A DNA stretch of 14,789 bases from Clostridia bacterium (GTDB taxonomy: Bacteria > Bacillota > Clostridia > Oscillospirales > Acutalibacteraceae), in assembly GCA_900767025.1 (NCBI GenBank), contig CAAFXS010000094.1:1-14789 (forward strand), in the 5' to 3' direction. Positions 1 through 5,977 of the stretch are shown here, piece after piece. The notes under the pieces are model-generated. The model made no database searches, had not been told where the DNA came from, and saw nothing but the letters and a program-made list of their open reading frames with translations. How positions within the stretch are numbered: the first letter of the stretch is position 1; every line of letters begins with the position of its first letter. A program made the translations under genes and the position numbers.

Positions 1-119
1 ATTAAATTTTGAATTTCATCTTGACTTCTTGACTTTTTGATTCACGAATGAAGTTATACCTGGCTTTGAGCCAAGTCAAGATGAAAAAAATCATCTTGAA
101 TTATCTTGACTCATCTTGA
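1..119. repeat. Left terminal inverted repeat (119 bp, perfect)
   Basis: Positions 1-119 are the exact reverse complement of 14671-14789. The match breaks at base 120 (A here; the right-end counterpart reads C). Inside are a small hairpin TGGCT-TTG-AGCCA at 61-73, a 9-bp stem with an A6 loop at 76-99 (TCAAGATGA / TCATCTTGA), and repeated TCTTGA motifs. It is either a true replicon terminus or an inverted repeat at which an assembly stopped; the sequence cannot decide. Confidence 0.97.
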
Positions 120-120
120 A
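16..120. repeat. 10-bp iterons (TCATCTTGAC-like) in left repeat
   Basis: The motif TCATCTTGA(C/A) occurs at 16-25, inverted at 75-84, and as three head-to-tail copies at 91-100, 101-110 (TTATCTTGAC) and 111-120. A partial copy TTCTTGAC lies at 26-33. The three tandem copies have an exact 10-bp period, about one helical turn. That is usual for iterons bound by a replication initiator or partition protein, and the role is inferred. The same array occurs inverted in the right repeat. Confidence 0.75.
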
Positions 121-161
121 TTGTTCACAAAACTGTCACAAAATAACTCTTAGATTATACG

Positions 162-180
162 AACACGCGTGCGTGTTTTT
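162..180 (+). terminator. Short GC hairpin followed by T-run
   Basis: AACACGC (162-168) and GCGTGTT (171-177) form a 7-bp stem with a 2-nt spacer, followed by T to 180. This resembles an intrinsic terminator for transcription coming in from the left end, although the 2-nt loop would force the stem to open somewhat. An imperfect palindrome TATATTA...TAATATA follows at 180-200. The site could instead be a protein-binding palindrome. Confidence 0.35.
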
Positions 181-213
181 ATATTAGCGTACGTAATATA
201 CAAAGTAAATAGG

Positions 214-229
214 TAGAACAAATGTTCTA
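214..229. promoter_or_regulatory. LexA/DinR-box-like operator
   Basis: The 16-bp perfect palindrome TAGAACAAATGTTCTA contains GAAC-AAAT-GTTC. This satisfies the Gram-positive SOS box core GAAC-RNRY-GTTC; only the outermost C/G pair is A/T. It lies 9 bp upstream of the -35 element of the predicted promoter at 239-267. Control by host LexA, linking expression to DNA damage, is inferred. A phage-encoded repressor is the alternative. Confidence 0.5.
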
Positions 230-238
230 AAAAACGTA

Positions 239-267
239 TTGAATCAATAGAATTATCTTAATATAAT
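239..267 (+). promoter_or_regulatory. Sigma-A type promoter
   Basis: TTGAAT (239-244) and a perfect TATAAT (262-267) are separated by exactly 17 bp in very AT-rich DNA, so transcription should start near 274. It is the best promoter seen in the window. It points toward the tRNA region and the long operon and may drive both. No gene starts within the next 200 bp with a convincing ribosome binding site, so the transcript would carry a long structured leader. Confidence 0.6.
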
Positions 268-367
268 AAATTTGGAGTTAGCAAAACGCGTCGCCATGTT
301 AAAAATACACGACTTCGTTGAGAAATCTTCGTCTGTTATGTCAGCATACAAATACTGTAAATTATAG

Positions 368-393
368 TATAATAATAAATGTCAGATGACATT
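368..393 (+). promoter_or_regulatory. -10-like TATAAT with overlapping palindromic operator
   Basis: TATAAT lies at 368-373 within an AT-rich run. AATGTCA-GA-TGACATT, a perfect 16-bp palindrome, lies at 378-393 over the expected start of transcription. No good -35 is visible. The arrangement fits a repressible promoter in front of the tRNA region, with one of the small regulators encoded at 735-1119 as a possible ligand. This is an inference from geometry only. Confidence 0.3.
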
Positions 394-410
394 CATAATA
401 AACTGTGAAG

Positions 411-485
411 AGGTTCTGTGGTGCAGATTAAATGTGCGTGTGTTTGACCGGTAACTCGGCCGCGATTCAAGTCATGGCAAGCCTC
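411..485 (+). pseudogene. tRNA-like relic (degenerate)
   Basis: The 75-nt stretch just ahead of the intact tRNA has tRNA-like elements. Its end segments AGGTT (411-415) and AAGCCT (479-484) can pair, and a T-loop-like TTCAAGT lies at 466-472. The T-stem, anticodon stem and CCA end are poor or absent. A decayed tRNA gene is the simplest reading. Chance resemblance is possible, and no anticodon is assigned. Confidence 0.25.
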
Positions 486-489
486 ATAT

Positions 490-566
490 GGACCTTTAGC
501 TCAGTTGGTCAGAGCAGATAACTCATAATTATCAGGTCGTGAGTTCAATCCTCACAAGGTCCACCA
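490..566 (+). tRNA. tRNA with CAT anticodon (Ile2 or Met type)
   Basis: A complete cloverleaf is visible. Acceptor 490-496 pairs with 556-562; D stem is GCTC 499-502 / GAGC 512-515; anticodon stem is 517-521 / 529-533 around the loop 522-528 with anticodon CAT at 524-526; T stem is GTGAG / CTCAC with loop TTCAATC. The discriminator is A563 and CCA is encoded at 564-566. CAT may be elongator Met, or an Ile tRNA whose C34 becomes lysidine and reads AUA. C4-G69 and C5-G68 pairs in the acceptor stem are the determinants reported for TilS recognition of Ile2, which favours Ile2. AUA codons do occur in the downstream genes, so it may supplement host decoding. Confidence 0.93.
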
Positions 567-587
567 AATAGATATTATATGAAGATA

Positions 588-611
588 CGGGTTCGAATCC
601 CGCTACGGTGT
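588..611 (+). pseudogene. Orphan tRNA T-arm / 3' fragment
   Basis: CGGG-TTCGAAT-CCCG (588-602) is a textbook T-arm, followed by a 7-nt acceptor-like segment TACGGTG (604-610). No matching 5' half (CACCGTA) exists upstream and no CCA follows. It is a tRNA 3' fragment 22 bp after the intact tRNA. Such fragments remain after tRNA gene decay, or at attachment sites where integrases target tRNA 3' ends. No integrase gene is present here. Confidence 0.5.
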
Positions 612-671
612 TTGCGTGTAGTTTAAGTCCATAAGGTCGATAAGGGTTAAAACGTCATATTTTATCTATTA

Positions 672-681
672 TATGTACATA
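672..681. promoter_or_regulatory. Palindrome TATGTACATA, possible operator
   Basis: A 10-bp perfect palindrome sits 54 bp upstream of the first gene, overlapping an AT-rich stretch with weak -10-like sequences (TATTAT at 667-672). It is a plausible autoregulatory site for the small HTH proteins encoded immediately downstream. It is short enough to occur by chance in AT-rich DNA. Confidence 0.2.
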
Positions 682-734
682 CGAACGTTAGGGATGTCAC
701 GATAAAACCCAACTACTTTTTTGGAGGTGATTAA

Positions 735-974
735 TTGAATGCGAGATTATTAAAATCGAAGATGGTTTTGTATGGTGATGAGGATTTTGTAAAAGCTATT
801 GCAAATCTTCTCGGAATCAGTAGACAGACCGCTGGAGCAAAGCTTAAAGGCGAAAGTGAGTTTACACAAACTGAGATAGCAATTATTTCAAAACATTATT
901 GTTTGAACGACGAAGAAATACGAAAAATATTTATCGAAGGTGAAAGCAACAATGAAAGTGAAAGAAGCAGCTAA
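735..974 (+). CDS. DUF739-like small HTH regulator
   Basis: This 79-aa protein starts at TTG 735, decided by the strong GGAGGTGA at 723-730 six to seven bases upstream. Residues 4-70 match the DUF739 style of phage proteins: an opening LLKSKM...YGDE, a helix-turn-helix around residues 20-38 (AIANLLGISRQTAGAKLKG), then FTQTEI and a C-terminal helix with DEEIRKIF. These are Cro/CII-like DNA-binding proteins of Firmicutes phages, with presumed roles in the lysis-lysogeny choice or early gene control. It is the first gene of the operon and overlaps the next gene by 23 bases. Palindromes at 378-393 and 672-681 are candidate targets. The family call is from remembered sequence pattern; the function is inferred. 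Confidence 0.75.
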   Translation: MNARLLKSKMVLYGDEDFVKAIANLLGISRQTAGAKLKGESEFTQTEIAIISKHYCLNDEEIRKIFIEGESNNESERSS

Positions 975-1119
975 GCTCTTAGGTAAATCAGAGCAATTCA
1001 TTCGTATAGGTTTACAGCGTGGAATATTGCCATTTGGCTACGCTGTAAAGATGTCAAGTAAGTTTACATATCATATATCCGATCACAAGGTATATGAGTA
1101 TTTAGGAAAGGTAGGTTAA
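952..1119 (+). CDS. Small HTH/excisionase-like protein
   Basis: This 55-aa ORF starts at ATG 952 inside the end of the preceding gene (23-bp overlap, different frame) and stops at TAA 1117-1119, three bases before the next start. The N-terminus KVKEAAKLLGKSEQFIRIGLQRGILPFG is the classic MerR/excisionase-like winged helix start: helix 1 over EAAKLLG, recognition helix over SEQFIRIGLQ, and a turn before the wing. The rest (residues 30-55) has the beta-wing and a final YEYLGK helix common in short phage HTH_17 proteins. It probably binds DNA and acts with the regulator upstream. No catalytic features are present. Its translation is likely coupled to its neighbour. Confidence 0.75.
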   Translation: MKVKEAAKLLGKSEQFIRIGLQRGILPFGYAVKMSSKFTYHISDHKVYEYLGKVG

Positions 1120-1121
1120 AT

Positions 1122-1808
1122 ATGGCAAAATTTAAGGTTGGTGACAGAGTGAAGTGTGTTTGTGTGGTTGACGACAACAAGTATGTTGTAGGTAAAATCG
1201 GCACAATTATCAAGACTTGCGATACACGCTATGGTGTTGAGTTTGATAAAAATATACATGGTCATCAGGTCGGCGATATTAAGTGCAAATTTAATCACTG
1301 CTGGTGGTGTGGTGAATCAGACCTTATTAAAGCGTGTGACGAAAAAATCGTAATCGCAACAGACGGCAAAACAACAACTGCTAAGCTGTATGACGGCAAG
1401 AAATTTGTCAAAGCCGCTAAAGCAGTATGCAGTCCGGAAGATGAATTTAATATTGTGACAGGAGCTATGATTGCGTTTTCTCGCCTGTTCGGCGCTGATA
1501 TTCGTTTTGTTGATGATAACGATTCATTCGACTGGAACGCATTTAAGAATGACGAGGTTTTCGTACAGGTGACTAAAGATAACTTCGATGAATTTATCGA
1601 AGAAGCTGAAAAGCATGGCTGCTTTTTTAAAGACCATGACAAATTCAATCCATTCAATCATTCAAGAGCATTTGCTGATTTACGGCTGATGAAGATACTT
1701 GCTAAAGATATTGCTGCACCAGACGGCACACTGTTTGTTGGATATCAGGATGAGAAGCTTAAAGTTGCTTCAATCAATACTGATAATAAGACGGTTTTTG
1801 TATGGTAA
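1122..1808 (+). CDS. Phage hypothetical with N-terminal SH3-like domain
   Basis: This is a 228-aa protein of unknown function. Residues 4-45 (KVGDRVKCVCVVDDNKYVVGKIGTI followed by YGVEFD) look like a small SH3/KOW-type beta barrel. It is followed by a Cys/His/Trp-rich motif CKFNHCWWCGESDL at about 55-68, which may bind metal. After a linker, residues 74-105 (IVIATDGKTTTAKLYDGKKF, then KAAKAVCSPEDEFNIVTG) and the C-terminal part have no signature I can name. The start ATG 1122 follows an AGGAAAGG sequence. The end overlaps the helicase gene by 7 bases, so the two are probably co-translated. No membrane segment or signal peptide is seen. An adaptor role on DNA or with the helicase would be guesswork. 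Confidence 0.7.
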   Translation: MAKFKVGDRVKCVCVVDDNKYVVGKIGTIIKTCDTRYGVEFDKNIHGHQVGDIKCKFNHCWWCGESDLIKACDEKIVIATDGKTTTAKLYDGKKFVKAAKAVCSPEDEFNIVTGAMIAFSRLFGADIRFVDDNDSFDWNAFKNDEVFVQVTKDNFDEFIEEAEKHGCFFKDHDKFNPFNHSRAFADLRLMKILAKDIAAPDGTLFVGYQDEKLKVASINTDNKTVFVW

Positions 1809-3067
1809 CGTTATTCCCACATCAGCAAACTGCTCTTAAACAAACAGCCGACCATACAAGATGCGCTTATTATCTTGATATGGGACTCGGTAAAACATTC
1901 GTTGGCAGTGAAAAGATGAAGCAGCTTGGCGCCAAAGTCAATTTAGTAGTTTGCCAGAAATCCAAAGTCGAAGACTGGGTGCAGCACTTCATTGACTACT
2001 ACGGCGAATATCTCACTTATGACTTAACTGACAAGAAAGAGTTTGAAAAGTTCCTTAAGTGGGATTATGAGTTGTTTAACAAAAACGTCATTGGCGTTAT
2101 TAATTATGATTTGATTTTCAGACGACCCGAGCTTGCTGAGCTGAAAGACTTCACGCTCATGCTTGATGAATCTTCATTGATTCAGAATGAAATGAGCAAG
2201 CGATCAAAGTTTATTTTGCGCAAGCTTAAGCCTGAGAATGCAATTCTTCTCTCAGGAACCCCAACCGGCGGCAAATATGAAAAGCTTTGGAGTCAGTGTC
2301 GACTGCTTGGCTGGAAAATTTCAAAGGATGCTTTTTGGCAAACTTATGTTGATTTTCACTTCGAAAACAAAGACGGTTTTCCGCTCAAAAAGATTGACGG
2401 TTATAAGAACGTTGACAGGCTAAAGCGAAAACTTCGGGAACACGGCGCAGTGTTCATGAAATCCGAAGAAGTTTTCGATTTGCCTGCACAAATTGACAAC
2501 AACGTTTTTGTATCTACAACAAAAGAATACCGAAAATTTAGAAGAGATTCAATAGTTAAATTTGACAGACAAGAGTTTGTTGGTGATACGTCATTGACGA
2601 AGATGCTTTATGAAAGAATGCTTTGCGGTTTTGCGAATCAGGATAAACTGAATGCTTTACGAGATCTGCTTGAATCAACAGAAGACCGGGTGATTATTTT
2701 CTATAACTTTGTGAATGAACTCACAAAGCTCATAGAGTTGTTGGACGACAGGCCATATTCTGTTATTAACGGAAATACAAAGGACTTGACGGCTTATGAA
2801 AATTTTGAAAATTCTGTCACCTTGATTCAATATCAAGCTGGTTCAATGGGATTAAATCTTCAGAAGTCAAACAAGATTGTATATTTTACGCCGCCGCTCT
2901 CAAGTGAATTGTTTGAGCAGTCAAAGAAACGTACACATCGTATTGGGCAGGAGCGAACATGCTTCTACTATTATTTGATATGCAAAAATTCCATTGAAGA
3001 GAGAATATATAAAACTCTTAAAATGCGCCGTGATTATACGGAGGCGTTATTTGAGAGCGAGCTTTAG
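1802..3067 (+). CDS. SNF2-family DNA helicase/translocase
   Basis: This 421-aa protein is a compact SF2 enzyme of the SNF2 class. Motif I is DMGLGKT (residues 26-32), motif II is DESS (122-125) in place of DEAH/DEGH, and motif III is SGTP (151-154). The second RecA lobe carries motif V (QAGSMGLNLQ) and motif VI (QSKKRTHRIGQ) near residues 345-385. ATP-driven dsDNA translocation or remodelling at phage forks or recombination intermediates is the expected role. It starts at ATG 1802, inside the upstream gene, and ends in CTT TAG; this is the only gene in the window that ends on TAG. Readthrough would add nine residues before TGA 3092-3094. The neighbour downstream is a VRR-NUC nuclease, a recurrent pairing in Firmicutes phages. 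Confidence 0.93.
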   Translation: MVTLFPHQQTALKQTADHTRCAYYLDMGLGKTFVGSEKMKQLGAKVNLVVCQKSKVEDWVQHFIDYYGEYLTYDLTDKKEFEKFLKWDYELFNKNVIGVINYDLIFRRPELAELKDFTLMLDESSLIQNEMSKRSKFILRKLKPENAILLSGTPTGGKYEKLWSQCRLLGWKISKDAFWQTYVDFHFENKDGFPLKKIDGYKNVDRLKRKLREHGAVFMKSEEVFDLPAQIDNNVFVSTTKEYRKFRRDSIVKFDRQEFVGDTSLTKMLYERMLCGFANQDKLNALRDLLESTEDRVIIFYNFVNELTKLIELLDDRPYSVINGNTKDLTAYENFENSVTLIQYQAGSMGLNLQKSNKIVYFTPPLSSELFEQSKKRTHRIGQERTCFYYYLICKNSIEERIYKTLKMRRDYTEALFESEL

Positions 3068-3083
3068 AAAGGGGTGATAGTTT

Positions 3084-3413
3084 ATCGCAGCTGAAAAGAA
3101 TTTCGAAAACAAAATCAAGAAGTTTCTTGAATCAGAGGGCGCATGGTTCATAAAATATTGGGCCGGTAGTCAGTTTACAAAGTCCGGCATTCCAGATGTT
3201 TTGGCATGTGTAAACGGGTATTTTGTCGGGATTGAGGTTAAAGCTCAAAACGGTAAACCGTCAGAGTTGCAGCTTCATCACATTCAGAAAATTCGTGATG
3301 CTGGCGGGTTTGCAATGGTTTTATATCCGTCTGCCTTTGAAAGATTCAAACAGTTTATAACTGATCTGAAGCATGAAAACTTCAACAGAGAAATGGAGGT
3401 AATTTGGAAATGA
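3084..3413 (+). CDS. VRR-NUC nuclease, apparent ATC start
   Basis: This protein of about 109 aa is a VRR-NUC (PD-(D/E)XK) nuclease. Conserved parts counted from the ATC are the N-terminal EKNFENKIKKFL (E8), SGIPD (D38 metal ligand), EVK (E51, K53) and the ELQ segment with Q63. VRR-NUC enzymes cut branched or flapped DNA, and phage forms act on recombination or replication junctions. The frame is closed by TAG at 3078-3080, and no ATG, GTG or TTG occurs before TTG 3201. A start at 3201 would delete the catalytic Asp. GGGGTG at 3071-3076 sits 7 bases ahead of ATC 3084, and AAEKNFENK matches how such proteins usually begin. I therefore infer a rare ATC start. A sequencing error or mutated start codon is the alternative. 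Confidence 0.8.
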   Translation: MAAEKNFENKIKKFLESEGAWFIKYWAGSQFTKSGIPDVLACVNGYFVGIEVKAQNGKPSELQLHHIQKIRDAGGFAMVLYPSAFERFKQFITDLKHENFNREMEVIWK

Positions 3414-4057
3414 GTAATATTTATGACGACGTTGCTCTGTTACAGGAGCAAATGGACGGGGTTTTGAGTGAGTTACCGTATAAACTCAGCAGCGCGACAA
3501 CTGATATAAGCGATGATGATTTGAATCTTCTTATTGATGAAGTTATCTTCGGCTATGGTAACGGCTGCACAAACAAGCCATACGGAACCGGTAACGGATA
3601 TTTTGTAAATATCCCGCACGCTGCAATGGCTAACTACAATAAGCAGTTCTGGATTGAGAGGGCTAACAACAGAATTTGGACGCGTTACCAGGAAAATGGC
3701 ACCTTTGGCGATTGGGTAATGATTGGCGCAGAACAGGTCGCTGTTGGTTCAAACGTTGTCACAAACAGGACATTCAACGGGAAGCAGGTTTATTGCAAAA
3801 CAGTAAACATTGGAACACTTCCAACCAGCGGCACGAAAGCTGTTTCAAGTGGTCTTACGCCTTCGGAAATTACTGTTGTGGAAATCAGAGGAAGTGCTAT
3901 AGGCGAAGGTGACTGGCTGCCGATTCCTAATCCACATCCAACACCCGCAAACATTATTTCGGCATATTTGAGGAATGATGGAAAAGTGGTTGTTGCGGTA
4001 GGTAAAGACAGAAGCGCCGTGACTGCAACCGTCAGCATTTACTACGTGGTGAATTAA
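3410..4057 (+). CDS. Pyocin-knob / tail-fibre tip-like protein
   Basis: This 215-aa protein starts at ATG 3410, with GGAGGT at 3395-3400 nine bases upstream and an ATGA overlap with the nuclease gene; a TTG at 3404 is less likely. Residues 1-43 are acidic and helical. Residues 48-105 contain the pyocin-knob pattern of tail-fibre proteins (NKPYGTGNGYFVNI, then FWIERANNRIWTRY, then FGDWVMI). Residues 112-215 resemble C-terminal tip domains of Firmicutes phage tail proteins (NGKQVYCKTVNIGTLP, closing SIYYVVN). Such proteins bind cell-surface glycans. Its position between two DNA-processing genes, one base from the next start, is odd for a virion component. It may be an early surface-binding or exclusion factor, or a mis-sited fibre module. 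Confidence 0.8.
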   Translation: MSNIYDDVALLQEQMDGVLSELPYKLSSATTDISDDDLNLLIDEVIFGYGNGCTNKPYGTGNGYFVNIPHAAMANYNKQFWIERANNRIWTRYQENGTFGDWVMIGAEQVAVGSNVVTNRTFNGKQVYCKTVNIGTLPTSGTKAVSSGLTPSEITVVEIRGSAIGEGDWLPIPNPHPTPANIISAYLRNDGKVVVAVGKDRSAVTATVSIYYVVN

Positions 4058-4058
4058 T

Positions 4059-5846
4059 ATGCAGGTAAGTTATTCGAGAATATCGACACATGAAAAATGT
4101 CCGTATCAATACAAGCTGAGATATGTTGACAAGCTCAAAACTTTGCCAACAGATGACCCACAAAGCCCGCTGATTCTTGGCCATGCGCTGCATACTGGCA
4201 TTGAGAAAGATGTTGCTGCTGCGGTTGAAGAATATTATGGAGCATATCCAATCATTGATGATCGTCATGTGACCGAGGCTATGAAGCTTGAGTATTTAAT
4301 TCCTAAGGTCAAAGCTGTTCTTCCTGAAGGCCAACATGAAGTGAAAATCGAAACTGACGATTTTGTTGGTTACATAGATTTATTGGTGCCAGCTCAGTTA
4401 ACTACTGAAGAAAGAGACGATGTTTGCTGTGAATGTGGCAAAGAATGTGAATGTGAATGTTCGGGACAATGTCCGTACGGTAAATATGCCAGATATTATG
4501 ACATCTACGACTTCAAGTATTCAAACAATGTCAACAGCTACATGGATTCAGCGCAGCTTCACCTTTATAAGTACTTCTTTGAGCTGACAAATCCGGGTAA
4601 GCGGATAAGAAATATGTACTTTGTGTTTGTTCCCAAATGCAATCTGAGAATCAAATACAAAAACAAAACAAATCCGAGAGATGAAACTATTTACGAGTTT
4701 CGCAATCGCTGCCTTGAAGATTTGGAATCAAAAGAAATTCGTGTTGAATCAGTTCAATACAACCCGAACAAAGTTATTGAGTATCTGACAGCAACGAAAC
4801 ATTGCATTGAAGATACTGAATATATAAAAAACCCAACTCGCTTATGCGATTGGTGTGAGTATCAATTATATTGTGAGAAAGGAATCGATTATATGAATCT
4901 CCCGAAGAATGAACGCAGAGACATTGAAGTCTCAAACAAAAAGAAAATTTGGCTCTATGCCCCGCCGTTTGCAGGTAAGACAACCCTCACGGACAAATTC
5001 CCGGACCCACTGATTCTTACGACTGACGGAAATATTAAAAACGTTACCGCGCCTTATGTTTACATCAAGGACGAAGTGACTGTTAACGGCCGTATGACAA
5101 ACCGCAAGTTTGCCTGGGAAGTTTTCAAGGAAACTCTTGACGAGCTTGAAAAGAAGCAGAACGACTTCAAAACAATTTCGCTTGATCTTCTTGAAGACAC
5201 TCGCGAAATGTGCCGTCTGTATATGTACGACAAGCTTGGCATTCAGCACGAGTCTGATAGCGGCTTTGGTAAGGGCTGGGATATTATCAAGACTGAATAC
5301 CTCTCAACAATGAGAAGATTCTTCAATCTTGATTATGACAACATTATTGTTTGCTCTCATGAAGATGTTTCGAAAAACATCACGAAAAAATCCGGCGAGC
5401 AGATTACAAGAATCGGACCAAACATTCAGGAGGCAATTGCTACTAAGATTGCGGGCATGGTTGATCTGGTTGCAAGAATCATTGTGGAAGATGACCACAC
5501 AAGAAAAATCAGCTTCAAGAGCGACAATGTAATATTTGGCGGCGGTCGTCTGAATGTTACTGGCAGAGAAATTCCTTGCGATTATGACGAACTGATGACT
5601 ATTTACAAAGAAGCGTCAGAATCGTCTCAGACGAGCCAGACAGAAAAGGCTGATAAGTTATCGACTAAGGAAGAAAAACGCGATACAGAGCGTTCTGACA
5701 CTCCTGAGAGCGATTCTAAAAGAAGAGGTCGTCGCACTGTAGAACTTACTGAGCCTGAAGAAGCTGCGCCAGAAGAAAGCGCACCTGAAGAAAAGCCAGC
5801 GGAAGAAGCACCAAAGAAACGCACAAGAAAGAAGAGGGCTGAATAA
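4059..5846 (+). CDS. Fused Cas4/RecB-like nuclease and Sak4-like ATPase
   Basis: One 595-aa chain carries two enzymes. Residues 1-275 are a RecB/Cas4-type PD-(D/E)XK nuclease: H45, D107 in GYIDLL, and D151-F-K153. The four cysteines C14, C263, C266 and C272 match the AddB/Cas4 iron-sulphur cluster. A Cys-rich insert at 123-138 (seven Cys) precedes the catalytic strand and may bind another metal. Residues 295-515 are an AAA_24/Sak4-like RecA-fold ATPase: Walker A APPFAGKTT (301-309) and Walker B-like ISLD (373-376). Residues 515-595 are a charged, disordered tail. Paired exonuclease and recombinase normally drive single-strand annealing or strand exchange; here they are joined. It begins one base after the knob gene. 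Confidence 0.88.
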   Translation: MQVSYSRISTHEKCPYQYKLRYVDKLKTLPTDDPQSPLILGHALHTGIEKDVAAAVEEYYGAYPIIDDRHVTEAMKLEYLIPKVKAVLPEGQHEVKIETDDFVGYIDLLVPAQLTTEERDDVCCECGKECECECSGQCPYGKYARYYDIYDFKYSNNVNSYMDSAQLHLYKYFFELTNPGKRIRNMYFVFVPKCNLRIKYKNKTNPRDETIYEFRNRCLEDLESKEIRVESVQYNPNKVIEYLTATKHCIEDTEYIKNPTRLCDWCEYQLYCEKGIDYMNLPKNERRDIEVSNKKKIWLYAPPFAGKTTLTDKFPDPLILTTDGNIKNVTAPYVYIKDEVTVNGRMTNRKFAWEVFKETLDELEKKQNDFKTISLDLLEDTREMCRLYMYDKLGIQHESDSGFGKGWDIIKTEYLSTMRRFFNLDYDNIIVCSHEDVSKNITKKSGEQITRIGPNIQEAIATKIAGMVDLVARIIVEDDHTRKISFKSDNVIFGGGRLNVTGREIPCDYDELMTIYKEASESSQTSQTEKADKLSTKEEKRDTERSDTPESDSKRRGRRTVELTEPEEAAPEESAPEEKPAEEAPKKRTRKKRAE

Positions 5847-5974
5847 TGGATATGGAATGGCTTGAAAAAGCACTTGAGACAATTCGCAACGGCATTTGCG
5901 ACAAGCTCACAAAGGATAATGTGACAGTTTACCGCGTTAAAAACATTATTCGCATTGATATTAAGGAGGCTTAA
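5846..5974 (+). CDS. 42-aa hypothetical protein
   Basis: A 42-residue ORF begins in a TAATG overlap with the preceding stop and ends four bases before the HD-domain gene. The peptide is MDMEWLEKALETIRNG at the start, then a region rich in K, V and I ending IRIDIKEA. It has the look of an amphipathic helix followed by a beta hairpin. No family is recognised. The ribosome binding site for the next gene (AAGGAGG, 5963-5969) lies within its last codons, so translational coupling is likely. Confidence 0.6.
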   Translation: MDMEWLEKALETIRNGICDKLTKDNVTVYRVKNIIRIDIKEA

Positions 5975-5977
5975 ATA

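Noticed and set aside
120..734. CRISPR array or riboswitch in the leader
   Set aside because: Several palindromes are present, but there are no regularly spaced direct repeats with spacers and no recognisable riboswitch core.
1116..1657. Minus-strand ORFs opposite the SH3-like protein gene, and similar minus-strand ORFs along the window
   Set aside because: They lie fully antisense to well-supported genes, lack ribosome binding sites, and give low-complexity or implausible proteins.
3676..3912. Alternative plus-strand ORF inside the knob gene
   Set aside because: It is an out-of-frame shadow within a well-supported domain; its product shows no motif and it has no ribosome binding site.
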